The notes beneath the pieces were generated by a model, which saw only the letters and a list, made by a program, of their open reading frames with translations, did not search any database and had not been told where the DNA came from. Shown here piece by piece: positions 14,808-22,915 of a DNA stretch of 64,000 nt; the first letter of the stretch is position 1, and each line of letters starts with the position of its first letter. Source of the DNA: Paracoccus sp. TOH (GTDB taxonomy: Bacteria > Pseudomonadota > Alphaproteobacteria > Rhodobacterales > Rhodobacteraceae); contig NZ_CP098362.1 in the NCBI RefSeq assembly GCF_030388245.1, positions 589,517-653,516 of the forward strand, in the 5' to 3' direction. Both the position numbers and the translations under genes were made by a program.

Positions 14808-15488
14808 ATGTCCGAGGCAAGGATTACCCGCCATGTGAGCGAGCATCACGCGGTGCAGGGCGAGGCTGAATATGTCAATCGCGCCGCACCCGAGCAGGCC
14901 GAGGCTGCGCCGGTGGCGTGGACCAGCCTTGCGGCTCTGACGGCGGTTTCGGAAGGACGGTCAGCTTGGATGTTCCCGGCTAAAGCGGGTGACGATTTGA
15001 GCGGATCGATCCCTCTCTACACAAAACCAGGCGCGCAGACCTCGGAACTGAAGGCCGAACTGGCCCGCGCGCTTGCCCAGATCGAGGACTTGGAGGCTGA
15101 ATGCGATCGGCGCCATGCCGCGTTGCAGGGCGCGCCCGCACCAGGAATCGTGGAGGATCTGTCACAGGCTGCAAGGGATGTTCTGGCAGAGCGGCAGCGG
15201 CAGGTCAGCGCCGAGGGCTGGACGCCCAAACTTGATGACCAGCACGATCAGCGCGAAATGGCCAAAGCAGCGGTCTGCTACGTCCTGTGGGGCGCCGGTA
15301 ACGCCAACGGCGCAGCCGAGCACCATCCGGGCATGCCGCGCGTCCCTGGCTGGCCATGGGAAGAAAGCTGGTGGAAGCCGACCACGCCGCGCCGCGACTT
15401 GGTTAAGGCAGGTGCCCTGATCCTTGCTGAGATTGAGCGGCTTGACCGTGTCGACGCGCGCGCTTTGTCGGGAGGCGATCATGACTGA
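14808..15488 (+). CDS. Phage protein with MazG-like/"ERQRQVxxEGW" C-terminal domain
   Basis: A 226-residue protein. The start at 14808 lies 8 bases after AGGAAGGA. Residues about 35-70 look like the short domain that precedes 'PLY' in phage proteins (AWTSLAALTAVSEGRSAWMF, then SIPLYTKP). A coiled segment (SELKAELARALAQIEDLEAE) follows, then a C-terminal domain with VLAERQRQVSAEGWTPKLDD and DLVKAGALILAEIERLDR. That last domain is frequent in phages and of unknown function. Confidence 0.65.
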   Translation: MSEARITRHVSEHHAVQGEAEYVNRAAPEQAEAAPVAWTSLAALTAVSEGRSAWMFPAKAGDDLSGSIPLYTKPGAQTSELKAELARALAQIEDLEAECDRRHAALQGAPAPGIVEDLSQAARDVLAERQRQVSAEGWTPKLDDQHDQREMAKAAVCYVLWGAGNANGAAEHHPGMPRVPGWPWEESWWKPTTPRRDLVKAGALILAEIERLDRVDARALSGGDHD

Positions 15489-15645
15489 TCGCTGGATCAA
15501 GCAGCCCGGCCCCGGCCAGATGCGCGGCGAGGGCGAGTGGGTCGAATACCTCGGCACCGACGACGAATGGGAATGGCTGCGCGGCACCGGTTTCCTGCCG
15601 ACCGCCGAGGGCGAGATGCCGGCGGAGGAGCGGGCCGATGGATGA
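15481..15645 (+). CDS. Small acidic phage protein
   Basis: A 54-residue Trp- and Glu-rich protein (MTDRWIKQPGPGQMRGEGEW, then VEYLGTDDEWEWLRGTGF). It overlaps the previous gene by 8 bases and has a GGGAGG site upstream. Highly acidic small phage proteins are sometimes DNA mimics, but no motif here proves that. Confidence 0.5.
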   Translation: MTDRWIKQPGPGQMRGEGEWVEYLGTDDEWEWLRGTGFLPTAEGEMPAEERADG

Positions 15646-15925
15646 CGACGATTATTTCACCGTGTTGCCCACGTCCTGCACGATCCCGACGCGCGGCGCC
15701 CTGGCCATCTACTGCGGTGACAAGCCGCGCCGCACAGCAGACGGCCGCACGTCCATTCCGCTGCGCGCGCCGCTGCTGCTGATGCCGCAGGACATGTGGT
15801 CCGATCCCGAGGAGACGATGCTGAAGGTGGCCGACGTCTTGAACCGGCACGCCGGCGTGTTCTTTCCCTCGGCGACTGACCGTCAGGCAGAGCACGACCG
15901 GGCTGTTCTGGCGGGGGAACGCTGA
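15638..15925 (+). CDS. Phage protein of unknown function
   Basis: A 95-residue protein (DDDDYFTVLPTSCTIPTRGA, then PLLLMPQDMWSDPEETMLKV). A GGAGGAG site precedes the ATG, and its stop shares a base with the next ATG (TGATG). No family recognised. Confidence 0.58.
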   Translation: MDDDDYFTVLPTSCTIPTRGALAIYCGDKPRRTADGRTSIPLRAPLLLMPQDMWSDPEETMLKVADVLNRHAGVFFPSATDRQAEHDRAVLAGER

Positions 15926-16890
15926 TGGCCGAGAATTCCCGTATCGAATGGACGCACCACACGTTCAACCCGTGGATAGGGTGCCAGAAGGTTGGGCCGG
16001 GCTGCGATCATTGCTATGCCGAGGCCTGGGATAGCCGCGGGCTCCAGCAGCGCGAAACGCGCTGGGGGCCGCACGCCGCCCGGACGCGCACCAGCGCGGC
16101 GAACTGGCGCAAGCCTTTGGCATGGGACCGGGCAGCAGCGGCGGCCGGCGAACGCCATCGCGTGTTCTGCGCCAGCCTCGCGGACGTGTTCGACAACCAT
16201 GCCTCGATCCTGCCGGAATGGCGGGATGACCTGTGGCGGCTGATCGAGGCGACACCGAACCTCGATTGGATGCTGCTGACCAAGCGGCCGGGCAACATCG
16301 CGAACATGCTGCCGGTCCCGTTCGATTTCGAGCGGCTCTATCCGAACGTCTGGCTGGGCTGCACTGTGGTCAACCAGGCAGAGGCCGACCGGGACATTCC
16401 CAAGCTCCTGGCGGTGCCGGCTGCGGTGCGGTTCCTGTCCATGGAGCCGCTGCTGGGGCCGACGGATCTGACGCGATTGATGTTGCAGCCAGGCGGCCAG
16501 CATCGGAACGCCTTGACTGGCCACACGAAAGGTTTCCTGACCGACTACGAAGGGTCCCGTCTCGACCTCGTAATCGTCGGTGGCGAGAGCGGGCCCGGCG
16601 CCCGGCCGATGCATCCCGAGTGGGCACGGTCCCTGCGCGACCAGTGCACCGCCGCCGGCGTGGCGTTCCATTTCAAGCAATGGGGCGAGTGGGCGCCATC
16701 GACACCAGAAGAGGCCACAGGCAATCCAAGGTCAGGGTGGCGGTGCCTTGCTGGGCATCCGCATGTCCCGAAGGCAGCCGAGCTTTACCCAGAGGCTGAG
16801 GCGGCCTTCATCGAGCGCAAAGGCAAGAAAGCCGCCGGACGACTGCTGGAAGGCCGCACCTGGGACGAGATGCCGGGGGTGCGATCCTGA
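15925..16890 (+). CDS. DUF5131 (phage Gp37/Gp68) radical-SAM-like protein
   Basis: A 321-residue protein of the phage Gp37/Gp68 family. Near the N-terminus SRIEWTHHTFNPWIGCQ leads to cysteines at 20, 27 and 30 (C-x6-C-x2-C), an iron-sulfur-like cluster motif that differs in spacing from canonical radical SAM (C-x3-C-x2-C). Later motifs are LDWMLLTKRPGNI, NVWLGCTVVNQ, RFLSMEPLLGP and VIVGGESGPGARPM, all typical of the family. The substrate is unknown; a nucleic-acid or nucleotide modification role is commonly guessed. It is coupled to the genes on both sides. Confidence 0.88.
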   Translation: MAENSRIEWTHHTFNPWIGCQKVGPGCDHCYAEAWDSRGLQQRETRWGPHAARTRTSAANWRKPLAWDRAAAAAGERHRVFCASLADVFDNHASILPEWRDDLWRLIEATPNLDWMLLTKRPGNIANMLPVPFDFERLYPNVWLGCTVVNQAEADRDIPKLLAVPAAVRFLSMEPLLGPTDLTRLMLQPGGQHRNALTGHTKGFLTDYEGSRLDLVIVGGESGPGARPMHPEWARSLRDQCTAAGVAFHFKQWGEWAPSTPEEATGNPRSGWRCLAGHPHVPKAAELYPEAEAAFIERKGKKAAGRLLEGRTWDEMPGVRS

Positions 16891-17141
16891 TGCCGATATA
16901 TCCGCCCCGCCCCGATCCCTTCGAGTGCGCCATCTGCGGCAAGGTGCGACCGCTCCAATGGCAAGACCGCACGCAAACGGATTACCCGCCGCTTTGCTGG
17001 GCTTGCGAGCAATACGGGTGGCGGTTGGGACCGATCACCCGCAAGCCCGACATGCGACTTGCCAAGCAAATTGCAGCGCTGGCCGAGGCGCTGAACGAAG
17101 AAGCCAGCCGGAAAATCTATGAGGAGGCTCGCCATGGCTGA
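16890..17141 (+). CDS. Phage zinc-ribbon protein
   Basis: An 83-residue protein with two CxxC pairs, C13/C16 (CAICGK) and C36/C39 (CWACEQ), which should bind one zinc ion, followed by a helical C-terminus. The ATG shares a base with the upstream stop (TGATG). It may be a partner of the DUF5131 or methyltransferase-like proteins. Confidence 0.65.
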   Translation: MPIYPPRPDPFECAICGKVRPLQWQDRTQTDYPPLCWACEQYGWRLGPITRKPDMRLAKQIAALAEALNEEASRKIYEEARHG

Positions 17142-17385
17142 GCGAGACTATGTCAGCACGCCGGTCGCGGACAGCCTTGGGCTGCGCGATATCATCCTTG
17201 GCCTTGCCGCCGATCTCCAGCAGCTGCGCGACGGCAAGATCAGCCCGAACGAGGCCCTCGCCCGCGCGGCGCTGGCCAAGCAGATGTTCAACGGCGTCCG
17301 GCTCTACATGCAGGCGGTGAAGACCATCGAAGCGGCCGCGCGCGACGTGAGCCAGCCGCAGACGATCGAGGGGGGCGCGGAATGA
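17134..17385 (+). CDS. Small helical phage protein
   Basis: An 83-residue protein (LGLRDIILGLAADLQQLRDG, then AALAKQMFNGVRLYMQAVKT). The start at 17134 follows a GAGGAGG site and overlaps the upstream gene. The next gene starts within its stop (ATGA). No family recognised. Confidence 0.6.
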   Translation: MAERDYVSTPVADSLGLRDIILGLAADLQQLRDGKISPNEALARAALAKQMFNGVRLYMQAVKTIEAAARDVSQPQTIEGGAE

Positions 17386-18110
17386 CGGCAGCGCTCCGCG
17401 TCGGCATCCTCTGCGAGACCTCGGGCAGGATACGCCGGGCCTTCGCTGCCCTTGGGCATGATGCTACATCCGTTGACCGCCTGCCGGCCGAGGACGGCAG
17501 CAACCATCACATCGTCGGCGACGTGCGGGACTACCTCGACTATGGCTGGGATCTGCTGATAGTCTGCCACCCGCCCTGCACGCGCCTTTGCAACAGCGGC
17601 GTGCGCTGGCTGTCGGAGCCGCCCAAAAACCCGCCCAGCGATGCGACCCCGGCCGAGAGGGCGGCATGGCCGATCCTGTCGCGCGAGGCGCGGCTGGCCA
17701 TCATGTGGCGGCTGCTGGACGAAGGCGCCGAACTGTTTGCAGCCTGCTGGCAGGCCCCGGTCCCGCGCGTGGCGGTCGAGAACCCGGTCATGCACAAGCA
17801 CGGCCGCTCCCGGATGCCCGCAGATCTGCCCAAGCCCCAGATCGTCCAGCCCTGGCGGTTCGGCGAGCCGGCCTTCAAGGCAACCGGCTTCTACCTGCGC
17901 CGCCTGCCGCCGCTGACCGCCACGAAGCGGCTGATCCCGCCCAAGGCCGCGACCGAGCCGGAGCGGCACAAAGCATGGTCGGCGATCCACCGCGCCAGCC
18001 CGGGCCCCCACCGATGGAAAATCCGCAGCAGGACCTTCGAGGGCATTGCCCGGGCCTGCGCCGAACAATGGGGCGGCTACGCCCTCGACCAGATCAGGAG
18101 GATGGCGTGA
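17382..18110 (+). CDS. DNA cytosine-methyltransferase-like phage protein
   Basis: A 242-residue protein with a Rossmann-type start (RVGILCETSGRIRRAFAALGH, of which residues 11-21 match the SAM-binding motif I seen in this phage family). It has an HPPC motif at 63-66 (equivalent to the PCQ catalytic loop) and VENP at 132-135 (equivalent to the ENV motif). It is shorter than true C5-methyltransferases and no target-recognition domain is evident. It may be a methyltransferase that protects phage DNA, or a degenerate relative. It is coupled to the excisionase gene by TGATG. Confidence 0.7.
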   Translation: MTAALRVGILCETSGRIRRAFAALGHDATSVDRLPAEDGSNHHIVGDVRDYLDYGWDLLIVCHPPCTRLCNSGVRWLSEPPKNPPSDATPAERAAWPILSREARLAIMWRLLDEGAELFAACWQAPVPRVAVENPVMHKHGRSRMPADLPKPQIVQPWRFGEPAFKATGFYLRRLPPLTATKRLIPPKAATEPERHKAWSAIHRASPGPHRWKIRSRTFEGIARACAEQWGGYALDQIRRMA

Positions 18111-18346
18111 TGGGCGCGTTCATTCGCCATGCCGATGTCGCCGATATGATCGGCATCAGCCCTAGCACCTTCCACAAGGCGCGCCCCGCGCTGGAGGCCG
18201 AGGGCTTTCCAGCGCCGGACCCGGTGCTGCGCCGCTATATGCGGGCCGACGTAGAGGCTTGGATACAGTCTCGCCGCCGTGTGCGTGATCCTGATACGGT
18301 CGATCTCGAGGGCGCCCCCGTCAAGATCAACTGGGACGCCCTTTAG
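18110..18346 (+). CDS. AlpA/MerR-type excisionase-like protein
   Basis: A 78-residue protein. Residues about 4-45 form a MerR-like winged helix (IRHADVADMIGISPSTFHKA, then RPALEAEGFPAPDPVLRRYM, RADVEAWIQ), the AlpA pattern used by many phage excisionases. It lies 24 bases before the integrase gene, the usual xis-int order, and should direct the integrase toward excision. Confidence 0.78.
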   Translation: MGAFIRHADVADMIGISPSTFHKARPALEAEGFPAPDPVLRRYMRADVEAWIQSRRRVRDPDTVDLEGAPVKINWDAL

Positions 18347-18370
18347 GCACGCATTTCAGGAGGATAGAGA

Positions 18371-19549
18371 ATGCGTTTCAAGGAAGCTCTAAGGGACGGC
18401 AGCGATCCGCTGTATGCGCCCTGCACAGGAGTGTCCCGCGGGATCACGTATTGGAAAGCGCCAAAGAAGTATCGCGACCTGGGCTATAAGCCTACCAGTG
18501 TTGCGCTGGGAAAGGTCGGTGAGACCGACCCCAAGGTGTTGGCGCGCGAGGCCCGCAAGCTGACGGTGGCCATGCTGGATCATTTCGCGGCGCCTGACTA
18601 TCCGGTCGGCACCTGGAACTGGCTGATCCATCGCTACGAGACTGACGACTATTCGCCATTCCGCAAGGTCAAGTTGAACTCGCGCAAATCCTACCGCGAG
18701 CAGCTTGCCAAGCTGAAAGGCGCGATCGGCCATCTTCCCATCGCCGCCATGACCTTCGAGGAAATCTCGAAGATGGAGGTCATGATGCAGCGCAAGGGAC
18801 GCACCCCGGGCTACATCCGCCGCCTGATGCAGATGATGCGCATCGTGGCCGGATATGGAAAAGCGTTGCGGATCAAGGAAGCGCGCGACGTTTCTGACAC
18901 GCTGGGCGAGATGACCTTCGCTTCGGGACCGCGGCGCAATGTTCACCCGACGCGCGAGCAGATCCGCGCCATCATCGACGAAGCCGACCGCCGCGGGCTT
19001 CATGGCTTTGCTGCCAGCATCCTGATCCAGTGGACCTACATGCTGCGCGCCGTCGATGTTCGCGGGCACTGGTGGCCGAACGATGGCCAGGAAGGCGGGT
19101 TCGTGCGCGCCGGGATGCGCTGGCAGGACGGCCTGACCTGGGACATGGTGGCCCCCGATCTGTCGTCATTCGATAAGGTGATCAGCAAGACGCGCAAGAG
19201 CATGCCTTGGCCCATGACGTTCGAGTTGACCCCCGAACTCAAGACCCGCCTGCGCATGCTCGGGGTTACGGGACGTTTCGGGCCCGTGATCCGGGACCGG
19301 AAAGGCTCCCCCTACAAGCAGGACACCTTCAGCAAGACCTTTGTCCGCATCCGTGATCACCTGAAGCTTCCCAAGGAGATCACAATGATGGATACCCGCG
19401 CCGGTGCCATCACGGAGGGAAGACAGATGGGAGCAGATCCGTTCGCCTTGCGCGATGCCGCTCAACACGCCAATGTTGCCACCACTGATCGCTACGTCCG
19501 CGGTCGGAGCGAGAGCGCGGCGAAGGTTGTCAAGCTTCGAAATCAATAA
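18371..19549 (+). CDS. Tyrosine-type site-specific integrase
   Basis: A 392-residue protein. The N-terminal third is Arg/Lys-rich DNA-binding. The catalytic domain shows the first Arg region (QWTYMLRAVDVRGHWW), a Lys loop (ISKTRKSMPW), MMDTRAGAITEGRQMG in place of the usual HxxR box, and AQHANVATTDRYVRG, with the late His and nucleophile Tyr. The HxxR His is not at its standard place (DTR), a variant seen in a rhodobacterial phage integrase group. AGGAGG precedes the start. It catalyses integration, and excision together with the AlpA-like protein. Confidence 0.92.
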   Translation: MRFKEALRDGSDPLYAPCTGVSRGITYWKAPKKYRDLGYKPTSVALGKVGETDPKVLAREARKLTVAMLDHFAAPDYPVGTWNWLIHRYETDDYSPFRKVKLNSRKSYREQLAKLKGAIGHLPIAAMTFEEISKMEVMMQRKGRTPGYIRRLMQMMRIVAGYGKALRIKEARDVSDTLGEMTFASGPRRNVHPTREQIRAIIDEADRRGLHGFAASILIQWTYMLRAVDVRGHWWPNDGQEGGFVRAGMRWQDGLTWDMVAPDLSSFDKVISKTRKSMPWPMTFELTPELKTRLRMLGVTGRFGPVIRDRKGSPYKQDTFSKTFVRIRDHLKLPKEITMMDTRAGAITEGRQMGADPFALRDAAQHANVATTDRYVRGRSESAAKVVKLRNQ

Positions 19550-19552
19550 GAA

Positions 19553-20290
19553 ATGGACGTTTCAACAGGAATGCCTAAGCGGATGATAAATCAGGAGGAA
19601 ATCCTCGCTTCCCTCGGAAGCCCGGTCAGTCGGAAAAACGCCGCCGAGACGGTGTTCGAGGATCTGCGAGGCGCGATACTTGCCGGCAATTTGCCGGTGG
19701 GCATCCGTTTGCCGTCCGAAGCCAAGCTGGCCGAGCGCTATGGCGTCAGTCGGCCGATCATCCGCGAAGCCATGCGCTCGCTGCAGACGCTGGGGCTGAC
19801 CCGCAGCCGCAGTGGCAGCGGCAGCTTCGTCATTTCCGACCGGCAGACGCCCGAATTGGCCTATGGCAGCTATTCGGCGCGCGAACTGATCGAGGCCCGC
19901 CCCTTCATCGAGATCCCCGCCGCCGGCTGGGCGGCACTGCGGCGCAGCCCGGACCAGCTGGCCCGGTTGACGCAGCTTTGCGACAGCATGGAACGGCAGG
20001 AGGACGCGCTGAAATGGGTGCGGCTGGATTCCGACTTCCATTGCCTGATCGCCGAAGCGGCCGAGAACACCGTCTTCCTTCGCGTCGTCACCGACTCGCG
20101 CGAGGCGCTGATGCGCCAGTCCGAACTGGTGAACCTGATGGCCGATCGGCGCGTGACCTCGAATCACGAGCATCGCGCCATCGCCGAGGCGATCGCCGCC
20201 GGCTCGGAAGCCGAGGCCCAGGTCGCCATGCGCAAGCACCTGAACGAGGTCGAGCTGGCGATGACCTGGATCATCAACCAACACGGCTGA
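19553..20290 (+). CDS. FadR/GntR-family regulator with FCD domain
   Basis: Up to 245 residues. A GntR winged helix (residues about 30-95: AAETVFEDLRGAILAGNLPV, then PSEAKLAERYGVSRPIIREA) is followed by a helical FCD effector domain with likely metal ligands (DSDFHCLIAEAAE and SNHEHRAIAEAI). ATGs at 19553, 19571 and 19583 are all possible. The first is only 3 bases after the integrase stop, so phage insertion may have replaced the native promoter. The regulator probably controls the downstream membrane gene and asparaginase. Confidence 0.85.
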   Translation: MDVSTGMPKRMINQEEILASLGSPVSRKNAAETVFEDLRGAILAGNLPVGIRLPSEAKLAERYGVSRPIIREAMRSLQTLGLTRSRSGSGSFVISDRQTPELAYGSYSARELIEARPFIEIPAAGWAALRRSPDQLARLTQLCDSMERQEDALKWVRLDSDFHCLIAEAAENTVFLRVVTDSREALMRQSELVNLMADRRVTSNHEHRAIAEAIAAGSEAEAQVAMRKHLNEVELAMTWIINQHG

Positions 20291-20515
20291 TTTCAGCCGG
20301 CGGTATTTCTTTCCGCTTATCCAAGATCTTGCAGACCATCTTTCACGCTTTTTGGGGCGCGCGTCCGCCACTGCCGGCCTCTGCCTCGGCAAAGATCCTT
20401 GACGCCGCCGCGCCCCAAACCCTAAACGCAAAATCTGTCATACAGCCTTTCAGATAATCCGATCATTGCGCCGATGGCAGGAGGCGGCCGCGGCGCGATT
20501 CGGGGCGGAGGAGCC

Positions 20516-20885
20516 ATGTCCCATCAAACCACCCCTGCCGAAGGTCGGGCGCTCGCCAAGAAGGCGTGCGGCTATCACCAGGATCTCAAGCCGCGGCAGG
20601 TCCAGGTGGCACCGGGCTTTTCCTGGGCGCGGGCGGCCGGCTGGCCAGCGCCGGACCGGCGCTGGCTCGGCATCATCACCGCCCACCGGCATCGCCAGCC
20701 CGGCCCTTCTGCTGGGCGTGGTGGTGCTGATGGCTCTCGACCATCCGATCGGCACCTGGACCGTCGCCTCTTTGCTGGTGATCGTGCCCGCGCTGGTGAT
20801 AGGGTGGCATCTTGCGCGCGACCGCATCCACGGCGCGGCGCAGCAGCTTGAGGAGGAGATCGCAGACATGCAGGGCGCGTCGTGA
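20516..20885 (+). pseudogene. Frameshifted small membrane-protein gene before asparaginase
   Basis: A frame with a good site (GGAGGAG) starts at 20516 and reads about 56 codons to IITA. G/C-rich third positions then move to another frame, which begins TGIASPALLLGVVVLMALDH and ends exactly at the asparaginase start with GTGA coupling. Removing one C near 20684 joins the two into about 122 residues with two membrane helices. The most economical reading is a single-base insertion or a sequencing error. The product family is unknown. Confidence 0.45.
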
Positions 20886-21817
20886 CCGTCATTGCCGAAA
20901 AGCCGCTGGTGGCCGTGCTGGCCACCGGAGGCACCATCGCCAGCAGCCGCGGCGCCGACGGCTCTGCCAGTCCCAGCCTCAGCGGCCAGGACCTGCTGGG
21001 CCTGCTGCCTCCCGTGGCCGTCGAGCTGCGCCCGCAGGAGCTGCTGGCGCGCGATTCGGCCAGCCTGACGCTGGCCGACATGCAGCGCATCAGCGATGCG
21101 GTCGGCGCGCAGCTTGCGGATCCGCGGCTGGCCGGCATCGTGGTGCTGCACGGCACCGACGCGATGGAGGAAACCGCCCTGCTGGTGCAGCTTCAGCATC
21201 TGCCGTCCAAGCCCGTGGTGTTCACCGGCGCGCAATTCGCCTCGGATCACCCGCGATCCGACGGGATCGCCAACCTGGCGCTGGCGCTCGACAAGGTGCT
21301 GCAGGGCGGGGCCGGCGTGACCGTGGCCTTCGGCAGCCGGCAATTCCCGGTCTGGGGGCTCTACAAGTTCGCGACGGACTCGGCGGATGCCTTTCGCTGC
21401 GTGGCGCATGAAGGCATGGGGCCGCGTCGCACCCTGCCCGCCCCGGTCGCCGGGCTGAGGGTCGATATCGTCGCCGCCCATCCCGGCAGCGACGGCGTGC
21501 ATCTGGATGCCAGCATCGCCGCCGGCGCCCGCGGCATCGTGGTCTCGGCGCTGGGGTCGGGCAACGCCTCGCCCGAGCTGGTCGCGGCCATCGCCCGCGC
21601 CCGCGCCCGCGGCATCACCGTGGTGGTGTCGAGCCGCGTCCCCGAGGGCATCCTGGCGCCGATCTATGGCGGCGGCGGCGGCGGTCACGACATGAAGCGC
21701 GCCGGTGCCATTCATGCCCGGCTGCTGCGGCCCGGACAGGCCCGCATCCTGCTGGCCGCCATGCTCGCCAACGACCGCCCCGAGGAGGAAATCGCCGAGA
21801 TATTCGAGAAAGCATAG
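20882..21817 (+). CDS. L-asparaginase (type I/II family)
   Basis: A 311-residue enzyme that [22 protein letters not shown] aspartate and ammonia. The N-terminal ATGGTIAS holds the nucleophile Thr. HGTDAMEET carries the second Thr-Asp pair, and a later conserved region contains FASDHPRSDGIANL. No signal peptide is visible, so it is probably cytoplasmic. The GTG start overlaps the stop of the broken membrane gene. The C-terminal half is Ala/Gly-rich but keeps VVSSRVPEGIL and the GGGGGGHDMKRAGAI segment. Confidence 0.88.
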   Translation: MTVIAEKPLVAVLATGGTIASSRGADGSASPSLSGQDLLGLLPPVAVELRPQELLARDSASLTLADMQRISDAVGAQLADPRLAGIVVLHGTDAMEETALLVQLQHLPSKPVVFTGAQFASDHPRSDGIANLALALDKVLQGGAGVTVAFGSRQFPVWGLYKFATDSADAFRCVAHEGMGPRRTLPAPVAGLRVDIVAAHPGSDGVHLDASIAAGARGIVVSALGSGNASPELVAAIARARARGITVVVSSRVPEGILAPIYGGGGGGHDMKRAGAIHARLLRPGQARILLAAMLANDRPEEEIAEIFEKA

Positions 21818-21864
21818 TTTTCTTCTGATCTTACAGGAAGAAAATCCATGTTTTCTAGGGCAAT

Positions 21865-21885
21865 GCCCTTGCCTTCGGCAAGGGC
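21865..21885 (+). terminator. Hairpin after asparaginase
   Basis: GCCCTTGCC and GGCAAGGGC pair perfectly around a TTC loop, 48 bases after the stop and before the LysR gene. No T-run follows, so termination may be weak or Rho-assisted. Confidence 0.5.
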
Positions 21886-21947
21886 CTGGCCTTTGCGTGG
21901 CATAATGATAAAGTCACCCGATCCGCAATCTGCATATCGTCGGTGAC

Positions 21948-22901
21948 ATGTCCCTGCCTCCCGCCCGCCTGATGCTGAAACCCGCCCAGCTGCGCCTGAT
22001 CCAGCAGATCGCGGAGCATGGCCAGCTGCAACTCGCGGCCGAGACGGTGGGCATGACCCAGCCGGCCGCCTCGCGCATGCTGGCCGAGATCGAGAACCAG
22101 GTCGGCGCCCAGCTGTTCCTGCGCCAGCCCAAGGGGATGGAGCCGACCGAGATCGGCCGCGCCGTCCTGCGCCGCGCCCGCGTCATCCTGCGCGAGATGT
22201 TCAGCATGGTCGCCGATGTGCGCGCCCTGCGCGAAGGGTTCGGCGGCTCGCTGCGGGTCGGCGCGGTGACGGGTCCGGCGGTGGGCTATCTGGTGACCGC
22301 CATCCGCGAGATCAAGCAGACGGCGCCGGACGCCGACATCACCGTGGACGTCATGCCCTCGCGCGAGTTGCTGGGCCATCTGGCCGCCGGAGAGATGGAT
22401 TTCGTGCTGGCCCGCATCCTGCCGGAATTCGACAGCCAGGACTTCAACATCCTGCCGATGCGGGACGAGAAAGTGTCCTTTCTGGTGCGGTCGAGCCATC
22501 CGCTCTGCCGCTCCTCCTCGGTCACGCTGACCGAGCTGGCCGGGCAGGAATGGGTGATGCAAAGCCGTGGCGCCCCGATCCGCGAGGCGGCGCTGGCGGC
22601 CTTTGCCGATGTCGGCCTGGCCGAGCCCCGCAACATCGTCAACAGCCCCTCGCTTCTGCTGACCATCGCCTATCTGGCGCAATGCGACGCGGTGGCCCCG
22701 ATGTCCGAGGAGGTGGCCGAACTCTTGATCCGGCCGCCGGTCGGGGCCGGTTTCGCGGTGCTGCAAGTCCCGCACGAGATCCGCGTCTCGCCCTATTACC
22801 TGCTCGACCTCAAGCGCCGGCCGCTGTCGCCGCTGGCGATGCGGCTGCGCGAGAAGCTGGTCGCCCTCTCGCGCAGCCCGGTCCGCGAGGCCCATGCCTG
22901 A
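21948..22901 (+). CDS. LysR-family transcriptional regulator
   Basis: A 317-residue regulator: winged helix at residues about 10-70 (QLRLIQQIAEHGQLQLAAET, then VGMTQPAASRMLAEIENQVG) and a type-2 periplasmic-binding-like effector domain (LRVGAVTGPAVGYLVTAIRE onward). It resembles the GbpR/PcaQ branch. It is convergent with the cystine transporter, and the two stop codons share one palindrome, so its target could be that transporter or the asparaginase locus. The ligand is unknown. Confidence 0.88.
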   Translation: MSLPPARLMLKPAQLRLIQQIAEHGQLQLAAETVGMTQPAASRMLAEIENQVGAQLFLRQPKGMEPTEIGRAVLRRARVILREMFSMVADVRALREGFGGSLRVGAVTGPAVGYLVTAIREIKQTAPDADITVDVMPSRELLGHLAAGEMDFVLARILPEFDSQDFNILPMRDEKVSFLVRSSHPLCRSSSVTLTELAGQEWVMQSRGAPIREAALAAFADVGLAEPRNIVNSPSLLLTIAYLAQCDAVAPMSEEVAELLIRPPVGAGFAVLQVPHEIRVSPYYLLDLKRRPLSPLAMRLREKLVALSRSPVREAHA

Positions 22902-22915
22902 CCCGCGGGTCAGGC
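22896..22915. terminator. Perfect 20-bp palindrome containing both convergent stop codons
   Basis: The arms GCCTGACCCG and CGGGTCAGGC are exactly complementary. The LysR TGA (22899-22901) and the tcyP stop (22910-22912 on the minus strand) both lie inside it. It could form a cruciform or a loopless RNA stem acting on both transcripts, or bind a dimeric protein. Confidence 0.5.

Larger units (their letters stand above)
1..19560. mobile_element. Prophage, right-hand part (left end outside window)
   Basis: A continuous phage block runs from late genes (portal, gpW, terminase subunits) at the left edge through replication genes, a cro/cI-type switch and a delayed-early operon to excisionase and integrase. 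Leftward and rightward transcription units diverge from the immunity region near 11.3 kb, as in lambdoid phages. The right boundary is placed just after the integrase stop because the next gene is a host-type GntR regulator. Capsid, tail and lysis genes are not in view, so I cannot say whether the phage is complete. The exact att core is unknown. Confidence 0.93.

Noticed and set aside
19549..19620. tRNA gene as phage attachment site
   Set aside because: No cloverleaf or conserved T-loop sequence is visible beside the integrase stop.
20300..20325. Possible repeat copy near GGTATTTCTTTCCG
   Set aside because: The match breaks down after seven bases and no stem is present.
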